This document shows positions 24,578 to 37,500 of a stretch of DNA of 64,000 nt, one piece after another (position 1 is the stretch's first letter; every line of letters begins with the position of its first letter). The notes under the pieces are model-generated. The model ran no database searches, was not told where the DNA came from, and saw only the letters and a program-made list of their open reading frames with translations. The stretch is from the NCBI GenBank assembly GCA_030407085.1, contig CM059584.1, forward strand, positions 137,258,001-137,322,000. The letters run 5' to 3'. Position numbers and translations under genes: made by a program. This DNA comes from Trichopria drosophilae. Lineage: Eukaryota > Arthropoda > Insecta > Hymenoptera > Diapriidae.

Positions 24578-24841
24578 CAGTAGAGTCCTGGTATAATCGC
24601 GTCTCGCTATATTTACGTCCCAATTTTCTTTTCCGGTTTCGTCTTGTTATATTTACCTGTTGCTGCTCTCTTTTTCCCCCACCTCGCGAACTGGGGACTC
24701 GGGAGGGGCCTACTGTGACGTCATGAACATAACGCAATTAAGGGGAGTGGGAGAAGCGGTGCTCCCCTTCTTTTGGTAAATATGACGAGATGGGAGGGGA
24801 ATGAGAGGAAAAGAGTGGGTAAATATACCTGGACTCTGCTG
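24578..24841. mobile_element. 264-bp TA-flanked MITE, pogo/Tigger-like ends
   Basis: The left end CAGTAGAGTCCTGGTATA matches the inverted right end CAGCAGAGTCCAGGTATA, and TA flanks both sides (24576-24577, 24842-24843). The interior is unusually GC-rich (GGGGACTCGGGAGGGGCC) for this window. CAG(T)-starting termini with TA duplication fit non-autonomous pogo/Tigger-type elements. Two others of like size are at 54674 and 58146. Confidence 0.8.
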
Positions 24842-25467
24842 TATATCTGTTAAATAAATATGATTAAAAATACTGCCAATCTACGATAATTCAGTAAATT
24901 ATGCTTTTTATCATTTGAAGTATTGATGTAAAACTAATTCAGATAAATGTTGTATTAATTTCGACGTTTTTTTAACCTATTGTGGCTGTTTGCAATGTGA
25001 TGTATCTGTGGACAATGTCATGCTTACAATATCTTTTATTTTTAAAAATCTACTATAATTTGTTAGGTCAGATTAATCTGCCAGCGACCATTTTGAACAA
25101 TGAATACATTTTATACTTTAAAAATTGCGTTGTTATACAAAAAAGGAAAGAAATAGAATATGTAAAAATATCAACAAAATAAAAAATATGATAAAAATGA
25201 AAATTGAATTTTTAATGATCAAAACCAATGAAAAAATGTAGTGTTTAGAATTATATTCATTGCTTAGAAATAAGTTTCCTTATCAGTACATAATTTAATC
25301 AGAGGAAAATGATAAATTATAACCCCACTTCCTAAATCCGGCGATTCATGAACCCACAGTTTACAACAGCTGAAAAGGAGGGCCAGTCGAGCGCCGGATA
25401 TCGTCATATTCAGATCAGATTAATATTCACAAAAAGAACATCAAATCGAACATTTTGGCGGCTTAAA

Positions 25468-25576
25468 ATGGCACTTTCGACTGCCCTTCTCTCTCTTTTA
25501 TTTTTCTTGTTTATTAATGATGCAACTGTGTTTACAGCTGAAGTGCATCCTCGACGGAATTCACGACCGATTGTTG
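25468..25576 (+). CDS. GGH: GGH exon 1: signal peptide
   Basis: Encodes a hydrophobic leader followed by AEVHPRRNSRPIVG. The donor is GTAAGA, phase 1. Confidence 0.9.
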
Positions 25577-28500
25577 GTAAGAAAAATGGTGATTGTTATT
25601 TTATTTATATTATTATAAGCACTTTTGGTAAATATAATGCATACAACAATCTTTTTAAAATTTAAAGATGATATTTTTTTCTCTATCTCTGAATTAGTTA
25701 CCATGAATTAGTTCAATTTTCACCCAATGTATTCGTAATTAATAATCGAATGTTGATTCTACTAATGAAATAGTAGTTTTCGCTTTTTATTAGCAACAGT
25801 ACTAATCGAGTGAGTGATCACTTTTCGTTTACGATTTAGTAGTTTCTAACTAATTTAAATTTGGAGAGTAAAAGAATAAACAAATATTTTAGAGTAAACA
25901 TTTTGACTAAGTTTTTTAAAAACTACACAAGAAATTTGACATTATAGGTTTTTTATGACATTTTTCATCTTAAATATTTGTCTACAATATGTGTAAAAAA
26001 AAAAATAACTAACTAACTATTTGTCTACAATATTTATTTTTAAATAGAATGTTTAATATTTAAATCGCATTTAAAATAAGGCATTTATGTAAAGGATTGA
26101 AACGAGCCATTTGAAATCCAAAAATTGTTTATTTATGTCATCTTACTCGAATTTGGTTTGAGAATTTGTTATTCATAGTATACATTTTAAGCTGAATACA
26201 TTCATTGCGATTGCTATTATCCGTTCTTTAGAAACTTTGAGTGATTATTCTATTTCATTTAAACTGACGTAAGGCAAAGATAATTGAATGTAATGTAAAC
26301 AAACTACCTACATAGAAATTTTCGTAATAAACGGGAAATCAATCGAAATCTTTCTCAAAAATTAAATTTAGATAAATCTACTTTTTCGGAAGAACAATAA
26401 TTGTAAAATTGATTTTTATTTTGCATAAATATACTGTGATTAAAAATGTCAATAAACAACAAATGATTACACCTTTTAGTATTACAAATGACACTTTTTG
26501 GATGTTAAGATTATTTATGCGTAAAATAATAATTTATTTTCTCACACTCGGTGCGTAAAATGCTATTTTGCTCCCCATATTGCGGGAGAAAAAGAACACT
26601 TTCTCTCCCTAGGGAGCAAAATAATTATATTCGGGTACAAAATGAGTTTCTCGAATTCTGAGCGCAAAATACTATTTTGCTCCCTATATCGTGGGATATA
26701 TTATTTTTTGAAAACAATCAAATTTTTTTATAATAACTCGGCTGATTTTAATTTTATTTCAACGAGCGAGTAATCACTATTAAGGTATTTTTAGCCCTGC
26801 AATTCATATTGTGATATTTTGACGTACGAAATATTGCGCTAGTTATTTTGACATAAATGGAAAAAATGCTGATTTGATTTTTTTTTTTATAGAAAATTAA
26901 ATGACTTGCCATTGATATTCCATGTCTCAGATCCTGTCAAAATATCAAATAGTATCTGAATCTGAAATATTGCTATCCAGTTTGTGGACACCCTGCATAG
27001 TATTAAGTATTAACAGAGGCTGTTTTGATTTATTGATAATTTCTTAGAAACTAAACATGATATTAAAGTCTTAGAATGAACGAATATGGAAAATGCAAGT
27101 AATATTACATTTTTATGCAAGTAATATCATATTGTTGTTAAGAAACTAGAAAGTGAACATTGATAACAATATTCAGATTTATGGATTTTGATTTTGTTGA
27201 TTTTACATGCATTTTTGATAAGTACTAATGGCTATTTTTTCGTTAATTCCCACGTGATAGTAGATGGGAGACTATTGTACAGTTTAACTTCAACATGTTG
27301 ATATCATTTTTTGCTTACTCTTTCTATTGTCTTGGGGCCTAATATGGTCCTATTTCTGGTTTTAATTTGAATAAAAGAAAATTCCGCTGGATGTTCATAA
27401 AAGAAACAACTTAAAGTTTGTAGACATTTTTAATAGAATGTGGACGTTTCTCCTATGCTATATCGTTTAAATTACGTTTTACAATATAGAATAATTTAAT
27501 ATAGAATAAATTAAATTGAAGGTTTTAACAAATTTAAAACTTTGAAACAAAAAAACAATGCACTGTATCAAAAATGATTTTAAATAACATTTTTAAGATT
27601 TTGAATCATAGCATTTATAAAAGTAACTAGCCAAACAGTTAATGAATCTGTTAATAGCGTTAAAAATAAGAGAAACCATGTTATATTTAACCTTTTGAAA
27701 ATGTAACAATAGTGAAAATATAATGTCCGAAGTAAAACTGAATGCATAAATTGAAAACTTTATTTATAAATTTTGTCTCTTGAGTTTTCGATATCGTCAA
27801 AGAATACGAAGTTATGACACATTATTTCGTACGTTGAAAATCACAGATTGATCAAGATTATTAAGTAGTAATACACATACTACGAAACCACTCAAAGACG
27901 ATCGTAAAATCTGCTAGGTTCAAAGGTCACTGTCTTCGACAAAATGCAAATACAAGTTTCCAATTCACGGTATTCATTTACTGAACAAACACAGTATACA
28001 ATTGTACATTTTTTGCTGTGCAATGAAACACATCCCAAATTTTACCCTTTTTGTAACGATTTACATAATGCACCTATTTTAGTATAATGTTGGTATATTG
28101 CGATTTTTTGTTTATAGATTAAGAATTTTTCATTAGATGTCGAAATTCGAAATGGTGGCTCAAAAATGGCGGAGCCTAACTGTAAAATGTTTAATTTCGT
28201 AAATGAATAATAATATGATATGAAGAATAATTTTAGACTTGTAAGTCTAATTATTAAGAGGAAGTGTTTATCGTGATTTCGAATTTCCAGTTTGAATTTC
28301 GCAAAAGTAAAGAAAAATGCATAACTAACCAACTAACTAAGGGTCCAAAAAGAGAAATTTACAAATTCGTAGTTTGGATTTGTAACTCACAAAAAGAAAA
28401 CATGAATTTATAGTTTCCTAATATGTTATTCAAGGTTAGTTTTCTTAAACTTTGTTTAAAAATAATTATTTTTTAGTATTACATTATTTACTATTCCTTA

Positions 28501-31500
28501 ATCAATAAGTTAATGGTAATAATATAACAAAATTTGTTAAATAATTTAGTTAGGATATAAATGTGGAAGTATTTGCAATTTGATATTTAATATTCAAAAG
28601 TTAAAAAATTCACTACATCATAACAATAAAGGTGCGTTTAAAAATGGAATTCATATTATCGTTAAATTCCTCAAAGAAATTACAGCAATCTTTTAACATT
28701 TTTCGTTGTTATGTAATGCCTAAGAAATAGCGTTTGGAAGGAATTTCTAAATATTTGTTGATTATAATGTGAGAATTTCTCGAGTAATTCACAAATAGTT
28801 TTACTGGACAATTATTAAATTATTTTTAAATACCTTTAAAAGGAAAAAAAAATGAACCGATAGAAGATGCGAACCACGGACTTTCGATTTCATAACGCCC
28901 TCCAACTGAGGTTCAAATTTGGTATTTTTTATTCTATAATTTAAATTTTGATTCACGTTGATTAAAACATGTTTAGTAATATGTTAAGTCATGTTTGAAT
29001 GATTAGACGTGTTAATCTCCATATTCTCAAGTAAGATAAGTAGCTAAACTACAATATTCCAGACGTTAAATTATTTAATTTTAGTTAACAAAGATTTGCT
29101 TCATATAAACATAAATATTTGTAGATTTGGAGATTTGTTACACGCGTTACTCCGTCTAGTTACAGTTAAAATATTTAAATCATTTGGAGTAAATTATTAA
29201 ATCCTCAATGATTAGTAGTAGATTATTTCCTCTAAAGAACTGAAAATTGACTCCTGTAGATTTAAAATGGTTTACCATTTGGAATAAAATTTCACTCCAA
29301 CTATTTTAAAGTCAAACATTGACATTGTTCTACGATAACAAATTACTTACAGTAATTGTTTAAATATCGTGTAAATTTAATGTTTTAAGATTATCATATT
29401 AATGCTCTTGGATGGGAATGTCAGTGTCGAGTTTTTTTTAAATTAGTTTACACTGTTATAAATACAATGGTTTTTTCGTTAAATTTTGTTGTAAAACTCA
29501 TTTAAAAAAATCCACATACCCACGATAGACAATATTCGAATAACACGTGTTGTTTTATATGGTCATGAATTCGATAAAAATGAATAGCTCGACTGTATGT
29601 TTTAATAACTTATAGATTCTTCGAAGGCAGACAATGGAACTATTTATTTTACGTAACGTTTTATTTTCGCCACATAAATTCCAGGATGTAGTTTAATTAT
29701 AAACGAAGAATATGTCATCAATTTTACTTATGACTAAATCAGTTTTTGGAAAATAATTTTTTGTTATTTAATATCATTGAAATTACATTAAATAAACAAA
29801 CTTTGAGAGCTATAAATTGATTTAAAGGGGCTGACTAAATACAATATGAACAAATACGTTTGAAATTCAATAAATCGGTGTAGTAAACATATGTACAAAA
29901 AACTTTGTTTGTTTTTGTAAAAGGTTTTTAAAACTAAAACCAGGTATGACGAATTCCACAGAATTTTTAAAATTACAAGTACTCTAATGAAAGTCGTAGA
30001 AATTTAGGTTAAATCGATTTATATTATTATGTTACTTTGAGAAGACAATTAGTGTAATATCAATAAATTTTTGTAAATGGTTAGAAAAAGATTATCATAG
30101 CGTAAAAACATTTTTTGCCAATTATTAACAAATCAGTAGCCTCACTTTTTTTACACTTTGTGGCCCTAGTAATGTCATGGTATAAGGCTGATTAAGGTCT
30201 CAAAAAAAGTTCAATTTTTGATAGTTTAATTTCAAAAGTTTCATATTGTGATTTTCAAAAAACTATAATTATTTCGAAACTAATATCAGCTGTTGTTCAG
30301 TTACTATGAAGCAAAGTTAAGAATATATATTAATAACTGCAATTCTCATGCCATTCAATAAAATGCAAAACAGGTTTCATTCATTATATGGGCATTGTTC
30401 TAGAACTTTTAAACTTTGAGGTTGAAGAAAATTGCATTTTTTTTAGGCACATTCATGAAATTAATTTTATTGGCTTTAGAATTGATCAAATGACAGGAAA
30501 AACCTTGCGTGACTCATTTATACACAATGTATTTTTTTTTAAATGTAACATATGTTACGTTACTCGTAAAATTAGTTTTTAGTTTTGTAACGTTTAATAT
30601 ACATAAAAAATTCAGTTCTTTTGCTTATGGCCTAATTTTTAGAAGCTAGTATATAAAATTAAACGTCTAGTTAATAGTTCAAATTTAAAATAATGGATTA
30701 AATATGGCGGACTATTTTTACAAAATTTCTTTGATTTTTATAAAATTTGATATGTTAGGGTTTTTGAGGCCACTGATTACAAATCCAAAGTCAGTTTTTA
30801 TTAAAATTTGAAATCCAAATACATGATTTAACATTAAGGATACCAAAAAATTAAAACGATTTGTAAAGAATAATCATTTTATTATTGTCAAAAATTGTGT
30901 TTTTTGTTGTATTAAAAAAACACAAAATTTATAAATACTTTAATAACATAGGAGAAAAGATCACAATGATTCCAAAGTACTTAGAAGCTAAATTGTAGAT
31001 GTGCCATTAAATAATTTGATCTTTCAAAGTGAGTTTCGCTTGGAAATTTAAAGTTTGACGTGGTTCCATTTTTTATGTATAGGTGGCACACATTCGGGAA
31101 AAGGCTCAAATTACTTCTTATCATATAGGTAATGTACCCCTGTTGTGTGGTTTCTTAAAAACCAATGTGAAAAAAATTATCTAAGGTTGATTGCTAAATT
31201 GTCAACTATAAAAAAAAAGTTATCTCGCAAGTTTGAAGGTATATAATTTTATTCCTCAGTGAGGCACATCATTAAGTTAAGGGTTTTTCATTTGTTTACA
31301 TCCCCGAATACTTCCACAAAAAACCACAGACCATAAAAAAAAAGGTGCAAAAAGTTTCAGCGTTAAAACTGAAAAAATGTAGTGAGTGTCGCGCACCAAA
31401 AACAGGCAAATTCACTACTTTTATTTACTCTCATTGTTTTCTACATATCTGTAATTAGTAATAAACACTTATTACATGTAAATCGAACAAAAATTTGTTG

Positions 31501-34500
31501 ATCTGTAGTGTTACAAAGTTATATTTAAAATTTGTATGGTATCATAATGAGCGACAACATAAAGTTTAAAAGTTCTAGAACAATGCCCATATATCATTAT
31601 TATTATTGTGAAAAGTAAACATTTTGCACTATTTTTGTATAAAATAAGCGTGAATTAAAGTGGTAAAATTTATATGTATAAATTTATACTGAATTTAATT
31701 TGATTTTTCCAATCCTTCATTTAAAATGGCATAGATTGATAGGCTAATACTCTTGAGAATGGAAATTGATACTCGCGAGAATAAAAAATTGTTATCAAAC
31801 AATGCGTGGGTAAGTTTAAATTACAAGGAAATTGATTTCAGTTAATCTTGGTCAGGTCTGTTCTATGTTATTTGATCTTCGTTATGAATACGGCTTACTA
31901 GATCCTTATGATCAATTAGATGTATTACATAAATCGATATGTAATCGAAGACACTGATGGATTTCGAATCGTCCGATTTTTAACCTTCACAATAAAAGTT
32001 TTTGTTGAAAAAATTGGTTCAAATATAGATTTTTTCGCTTACATTTTGGTGACTTAAAACATAACTTAGGCCAGTGTTGGACGAATTCTAATAATGCAAT
32101 TGAATAATTAACAATCCATTTAATAAGTCCATTTAATAGAAAGCCCGTGAAAAAATTGACAAAATCAATGTTTAAAAAAATGTTGTTCTTTTTACCCATA
32201 TTAACGAAAAATTAACCAAAAAAGGCAATATTGAAAATTTGAAAAAATGGAGAAATATTCTTAAAATTTGTTATGGAGGAATAAAAAATTTTTGCATGGG
32301 CTAAAAGTCAAGATTTACACACGAGACTGATAACATGTGAACATTAAAAAAAAAAATTCATCCAAAAAAAGGCTCTTTTTCCATGGAATGTCCCGTATTT
32401 AGGTAAGCGTCTCTCTCGCAAGTGGTTACATGCTCTTGAAAAAATATCCTGTAATATGTTTATAGTATACTTTTTTTTAAATAATTCTTCCTTACTAAAA
32501 AGACCTAGTTCTAATTAATTATTTAATTTCGTCAGATATGATATCCCTAGTCATATCTATAAGACAAAATCAAAATTGATCCATAGTTCATCTGTGTTGA
32601 TTAGTCTTTACCGCATTGTTATGAATTCATTTGTAGAAGAGTACTGTTTCAGATTGGCTAGAACATTTGTTAAATTGTTACGCAAGCCTCATTGATTTTG
32701 CAGATATACCAAATATAGTATATTCTCATTAAATTTGTTGAGGCATTACTCGGAAGAACGACAATTGATTCGAGGATTGAAAAATATATTTAAGAGGTGA
32801 ACAGCTCTTCAAAATTGGGGCGTAAATAGAAAGATAGCGAATCTTTGGAAAAAGTATCTTTATATATAATTTGCGGAAAGTATCTTTCAATATAAGAAAA
32901 AATCGGCCTGGACATTTTCAATGGATGTTGAAAATTAGAGGGCCAAAACGATTTTTGAGCCGGCTTTTTTACTTACTCCTTACTATACGCCAAATAGGAT
33001 GAAATAATACATTATGTAACGAGGACGCAAATACCGATCTACGAGTGCGAAGTTTGTCGCTAAAAAATAACTTTTACAACCGTGATACGAAAATCATTTT
33101 TTGATTCAGTAAGTGTGAAAAATGCCCATTGTTCAATGATTTTTAGCAATGATGACTCAGCAAAAACTCTATGTTAATGCATTGGTCATTTAACGACCCT
33201 AAAACGAAAAAATGGACATTTTACGCCTACTGAATCAAAAACTATGTTTTCGTATCCCAATTTTGACAAAATTTTTTGCAAAATTTCACGAAGTAAGTTT
33301 TTGAGGTACGACTGTCTCATTTTTAGGTTATTTACTGTGGAATAAATATCTCAAACTAGAAATTGAACGGATAAAAAATCATTTTATGTGCTTCGAAAAA
33401 GAACTATTAAATTTTCGAATTAAGATTACGAATTGATTTAAAAAGATTTGTACAATTTTTGGGCGTATGAAACTGTATGTACATTCAGAGATTCATTGAA
33501 ATTTTAAGACTGACCTTGAATTAATCTTAGTTTTTCGTATCTGTTTCAAAATAAAATTTGGTGATTTTGTAGGGGTTAAAATTCATAAAAAATCGAATAT
33601 TAAAATAGAGAATTAAATAATGGCCAACCCAGTTCTTGAAATAAATAAAAACATCCAAAAGGATTTCTTTATTGTTCTGCCCAACATTTCGGGCTAGGTG
33701 GAGGAGGTCCTCGTCAGAGGCATCTATCAACGATTTCTTTTTTCAAAAAATTCATCAAAGATAATGATCTGTACTTGACTACATGATTGATAAAGGATTC
33801 TGTTATCATGTATGTAAAGGATTATATAGATAAGATAGAACAATCAATTACTGGCGGAAGAAAATACATACGAATGACTCGGAAAGGATTTAACCAAGAA
33901 TGCTCAAAATAAAATAAAGTATATACTAAAACATTGGACAATTGAAAAATATATTGACCATGATACAAAAAAAGATTTAAGTTGCAATAATGGAAACTAC
34001 TCACGTTTGTAGGTGTTACCGAAAATCTACAACCATTTTCCAATGAGAACGGTCGTATTTGCCGTGACTAGTCCAATTCACAACATAGGGAGATACTTAG
34101 GTACATAATGTTTTATAAAAGATAATACAAATAGAGAAAAAGATTTTTGTGGACATTAGTAAATGAAATGGAGACAATAAACATTTCTGATATAAATATA
34201 AACTTCTTTCACTAGATGTGATTAGCCTATTCACCATTGTATCGCAAAATTTAACTATTAATAGTTTAAAAAAACAGAAAACAGAAATTAGTAAATTTAA
34301 ATAAATTCCTGTCATAGAAATTATAAAAATGGTATCATTAATTTTAGAATCCACAACCTTCGTGTTTAATAATAAACTCCTATGGGCTCATCTCTTTCTC
34401 CTACATTGGCAGATTTGGTTATGATAGAACTTGAAATAGATATCCTTGCCAAATTAAAAGAAAAACCAATTCTACACCAACGTTATGTAGACGACATATT

Positions 34501-37500
34501 CACAATCTACCCAGAAAACGAAATGCAACATCCGATTTAATTTTTCAATAATTACCATCCAGAATTGAAATTCACATTTGAAGAAGAAAAAACTATTGTT
34601 TACCATTTTTAGACTTAATTTTTATTAGAGAAGATAATAAATTCATAAATACATAAATTGAAACATAAATTTCAATTCACATCACTCATTCATACGAAGA
34701 AAAGCATAATAATAATACATATAGAAAGAGCAACTTTACTTGTTAATATAATTTCACACCAGTAATTTGCAGTATATTTATGCTTTTGTTTAGAATAAAA
34801 CTTTGACATAATTTTGACACTTCATTTCCAAAAATGTAAATTCTGCAATATATTCAAATGTATACAATGGTCGATTTTATTATATATTATAGCAAAAGGA
34901 GGATCTCTTAATCTTTTAGATATTCTTTTATTTGTACTTGCGATATACCAGGTCTATATATAGACCTATTGTGTATTAAAAGTTTTATAGAATTCCCCAT
35001 AAATGGGCATAATTTATACTCAAGATTATTGAATACTTCTTAATTATTATGACAATAGATTAAAAATACTAGGATTTCCTATTTCATCTGCTTACTTTCG
35101 TGTGACGCGTATGCGTACATAATTCGTAACTGCCTCCAGATTTAGTCATAATCGTTTGAAAAAAAAACAAATCTGTTGCAAGACTAGAAATTAGTTATTC
35201 TTCTTATCTTATCTATCTAAGCGATTAGCTCTTATATATCTGGCAATGCTTTTGTTAGTGGTATTTTTTGCACTCATTTACACGGAAAATAATAGTCTAT
35301 TGCGCAATCATTAAAGGAGATATCAAAAATGAATAATATTTCCGTTAGCCATTTCTAAGTTATCTTTCGTAACTTTTAATAGCGAAATTGGTGACGTCCT
35401 TTAATATCCTTGGACAAATTATCCGTGAGGAATATACGATGGCGAAAGGTCCATAGGGACAAAAAACCAGAGGACAAAATATTCACCATAAAATATATGT
35501 AAACACAAAGTAAAAACATGCAATAAAGAAATAAACATACAAAAACAAAACAAATGGAGAATTATAAATATTGTTTCTCGTACGTAACGACAAATGTCTA
35601 AACATTTGTACATATTTGTATTTGTATTTATCAATAAACGGATCAACTGATCCTCAACATTTAAATGATATGTTTCAATGCTAGCATCTGAATAAGATTT
35701 TACGCTAAAATTTACTTTGGAAATTACATACAGATTCCCAAAATTAATGAAGATTCCCTTTATTGTAAATCTACGTATTTGGCATTGAATTTGTTCTCTT
35801 TTATTTATCTTTAAAAATTTACTAAAATAAGTTATGTTTTATTTCAGGTATCTTAGCACAAGAGCCTCCACATCGAATCAATAAACAATCACCAGGCGTT
35901 TATCAGAGCTACATAGCTGCCTCTTACGTAAAATACATTGAAAGCGCCGGTGCCAGAGCTGTGCCTATCTTGTAATTATACGTTTAAATATTAGTTAAAA
36001 GTAGAATTTTATTATTAAGTACTATAACATAAGCTTATAGTAATCGTTAGAAGGGACCTGAAAAATAAATTGTAATAATATCTAAATGATCAAATTACAT
36101 TTAGTGTGAAGATTACATCACACAAGGGCATAAAGATCCGTTTTATTCATTCATTTTTCGGAAATAGTATTTTGACAAACATTATTAGGACATTGACATT
36201 TGATACTTTTCCATCATTTTATCAGTGATGTCCTTGGGAATCTTCCAGTTCCAAAAATTATTTTTGAATACGGAATATAATTGGAATTCAAATTAATTAC
36301 ACTGATTAATATAAGTGATAAGAAATTAAATGATTAAAGGACCAGATTGAAATATCCAGGTGAAAAGTATAATGTAAAATAAACTCGACAGTGAAGAGGA
36401 CAAAAGAGAAATAATACGAATAAAATGATTAATCTCTAACAAACAAGCTGTCAACTTGGGCAAGACCAAAATTCTATAAGTATAGTATTGGGAGGGTGTA
36501 AGGGAGGGACTAAGGATAGATGGTTTGTATGTTATAAATTAGCAATTATTTCTCAAAGCATTTCAAGATAAATAAAAATTTTTCTTTCGAGCGTTAATCA
36601 GTAGAGAATAGTAGGTTTATATGTATTAATAGTAACAATGTAAAAGAATAAAACGGAATATTACGAAAGAGTTATTATAATTAAAACAAATGCTTGGATC
36701 ATACGTGTATACAATAAGAAAACATTTCTTCTATAATATTGTAAAAATAGTTGAACTTTTTTTTTCAGCATCGGACAACCGGAATCCTATTACGAGAAAC
36801 TGCTGTCCAAAATTAACGGGTAACGTATAATAATTGGAATTAAAAATATTGTGTCACAAGAAATCCAAGAACGTAACGAGAAAATATCCAACAATTAGCG
36901 CTAATCATTCGATCACCTTTCAGTGTCCTGTTCCCTGGTGGAGCCACTTACTTTAATCAGTCCAATGGATACGCCGACGCTGGAGAAATTATTTATAGGT
37001 AATAATTAAATACCAACTCTTTCACCGATGTCCGGAGATCCGATTGTTGTAAATACGCCTTCGAATGTAAAGATAAACGTAAGCAATTCGAAACGAACGA
37101 ACCACATTCTTACGTAATCGAAAAATAATTAAAGTCGAAAAATGGTCGATGATTAGCGAATAATGGAATTAATTTGCACGGGCGTTATTAATCGAGAACC
37201 CAGATCAATAACGATTATTGGGTATTATGTAAGTTATGACGTTCGTGTTCGTGACAAGTGAAAAGGGCTCTGACCTTGAATCGTTGGCTTCGATTGCTTT
37301 TATCATTTTAATTGAGTAACATGCATCTGTACAAGTTGTATCTTTTATGTTAGGATAGCGGAAAACTATAACAAAAATGGTAATTATTTTCCATTATGGG
37401 GTACTTGCCTTGGATTCGAATTGATGAGTTACCTTGCGGCGAATCGAGTCGAACATAGAAGTAATTGTAATAGCCAACGTCAGGCTATACCCCTAGAATT

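Larger units (their letters stand above)
25577..35847 (+). other. GGH intron 1 (10.3 kb)
   Basis: AT-rich. It contains a region of repeated GCAAAATACTATTTTGCTCC-like words around 26520-26700, single copies of the ATGGCGG repeat near 28150 and 30690-30800, a TIR element (30386-31592), a small inverted repeat (33084-33256) and a Penelope-like relic (33640-34735). No additional exon was recognised. Confidence 0.7.
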
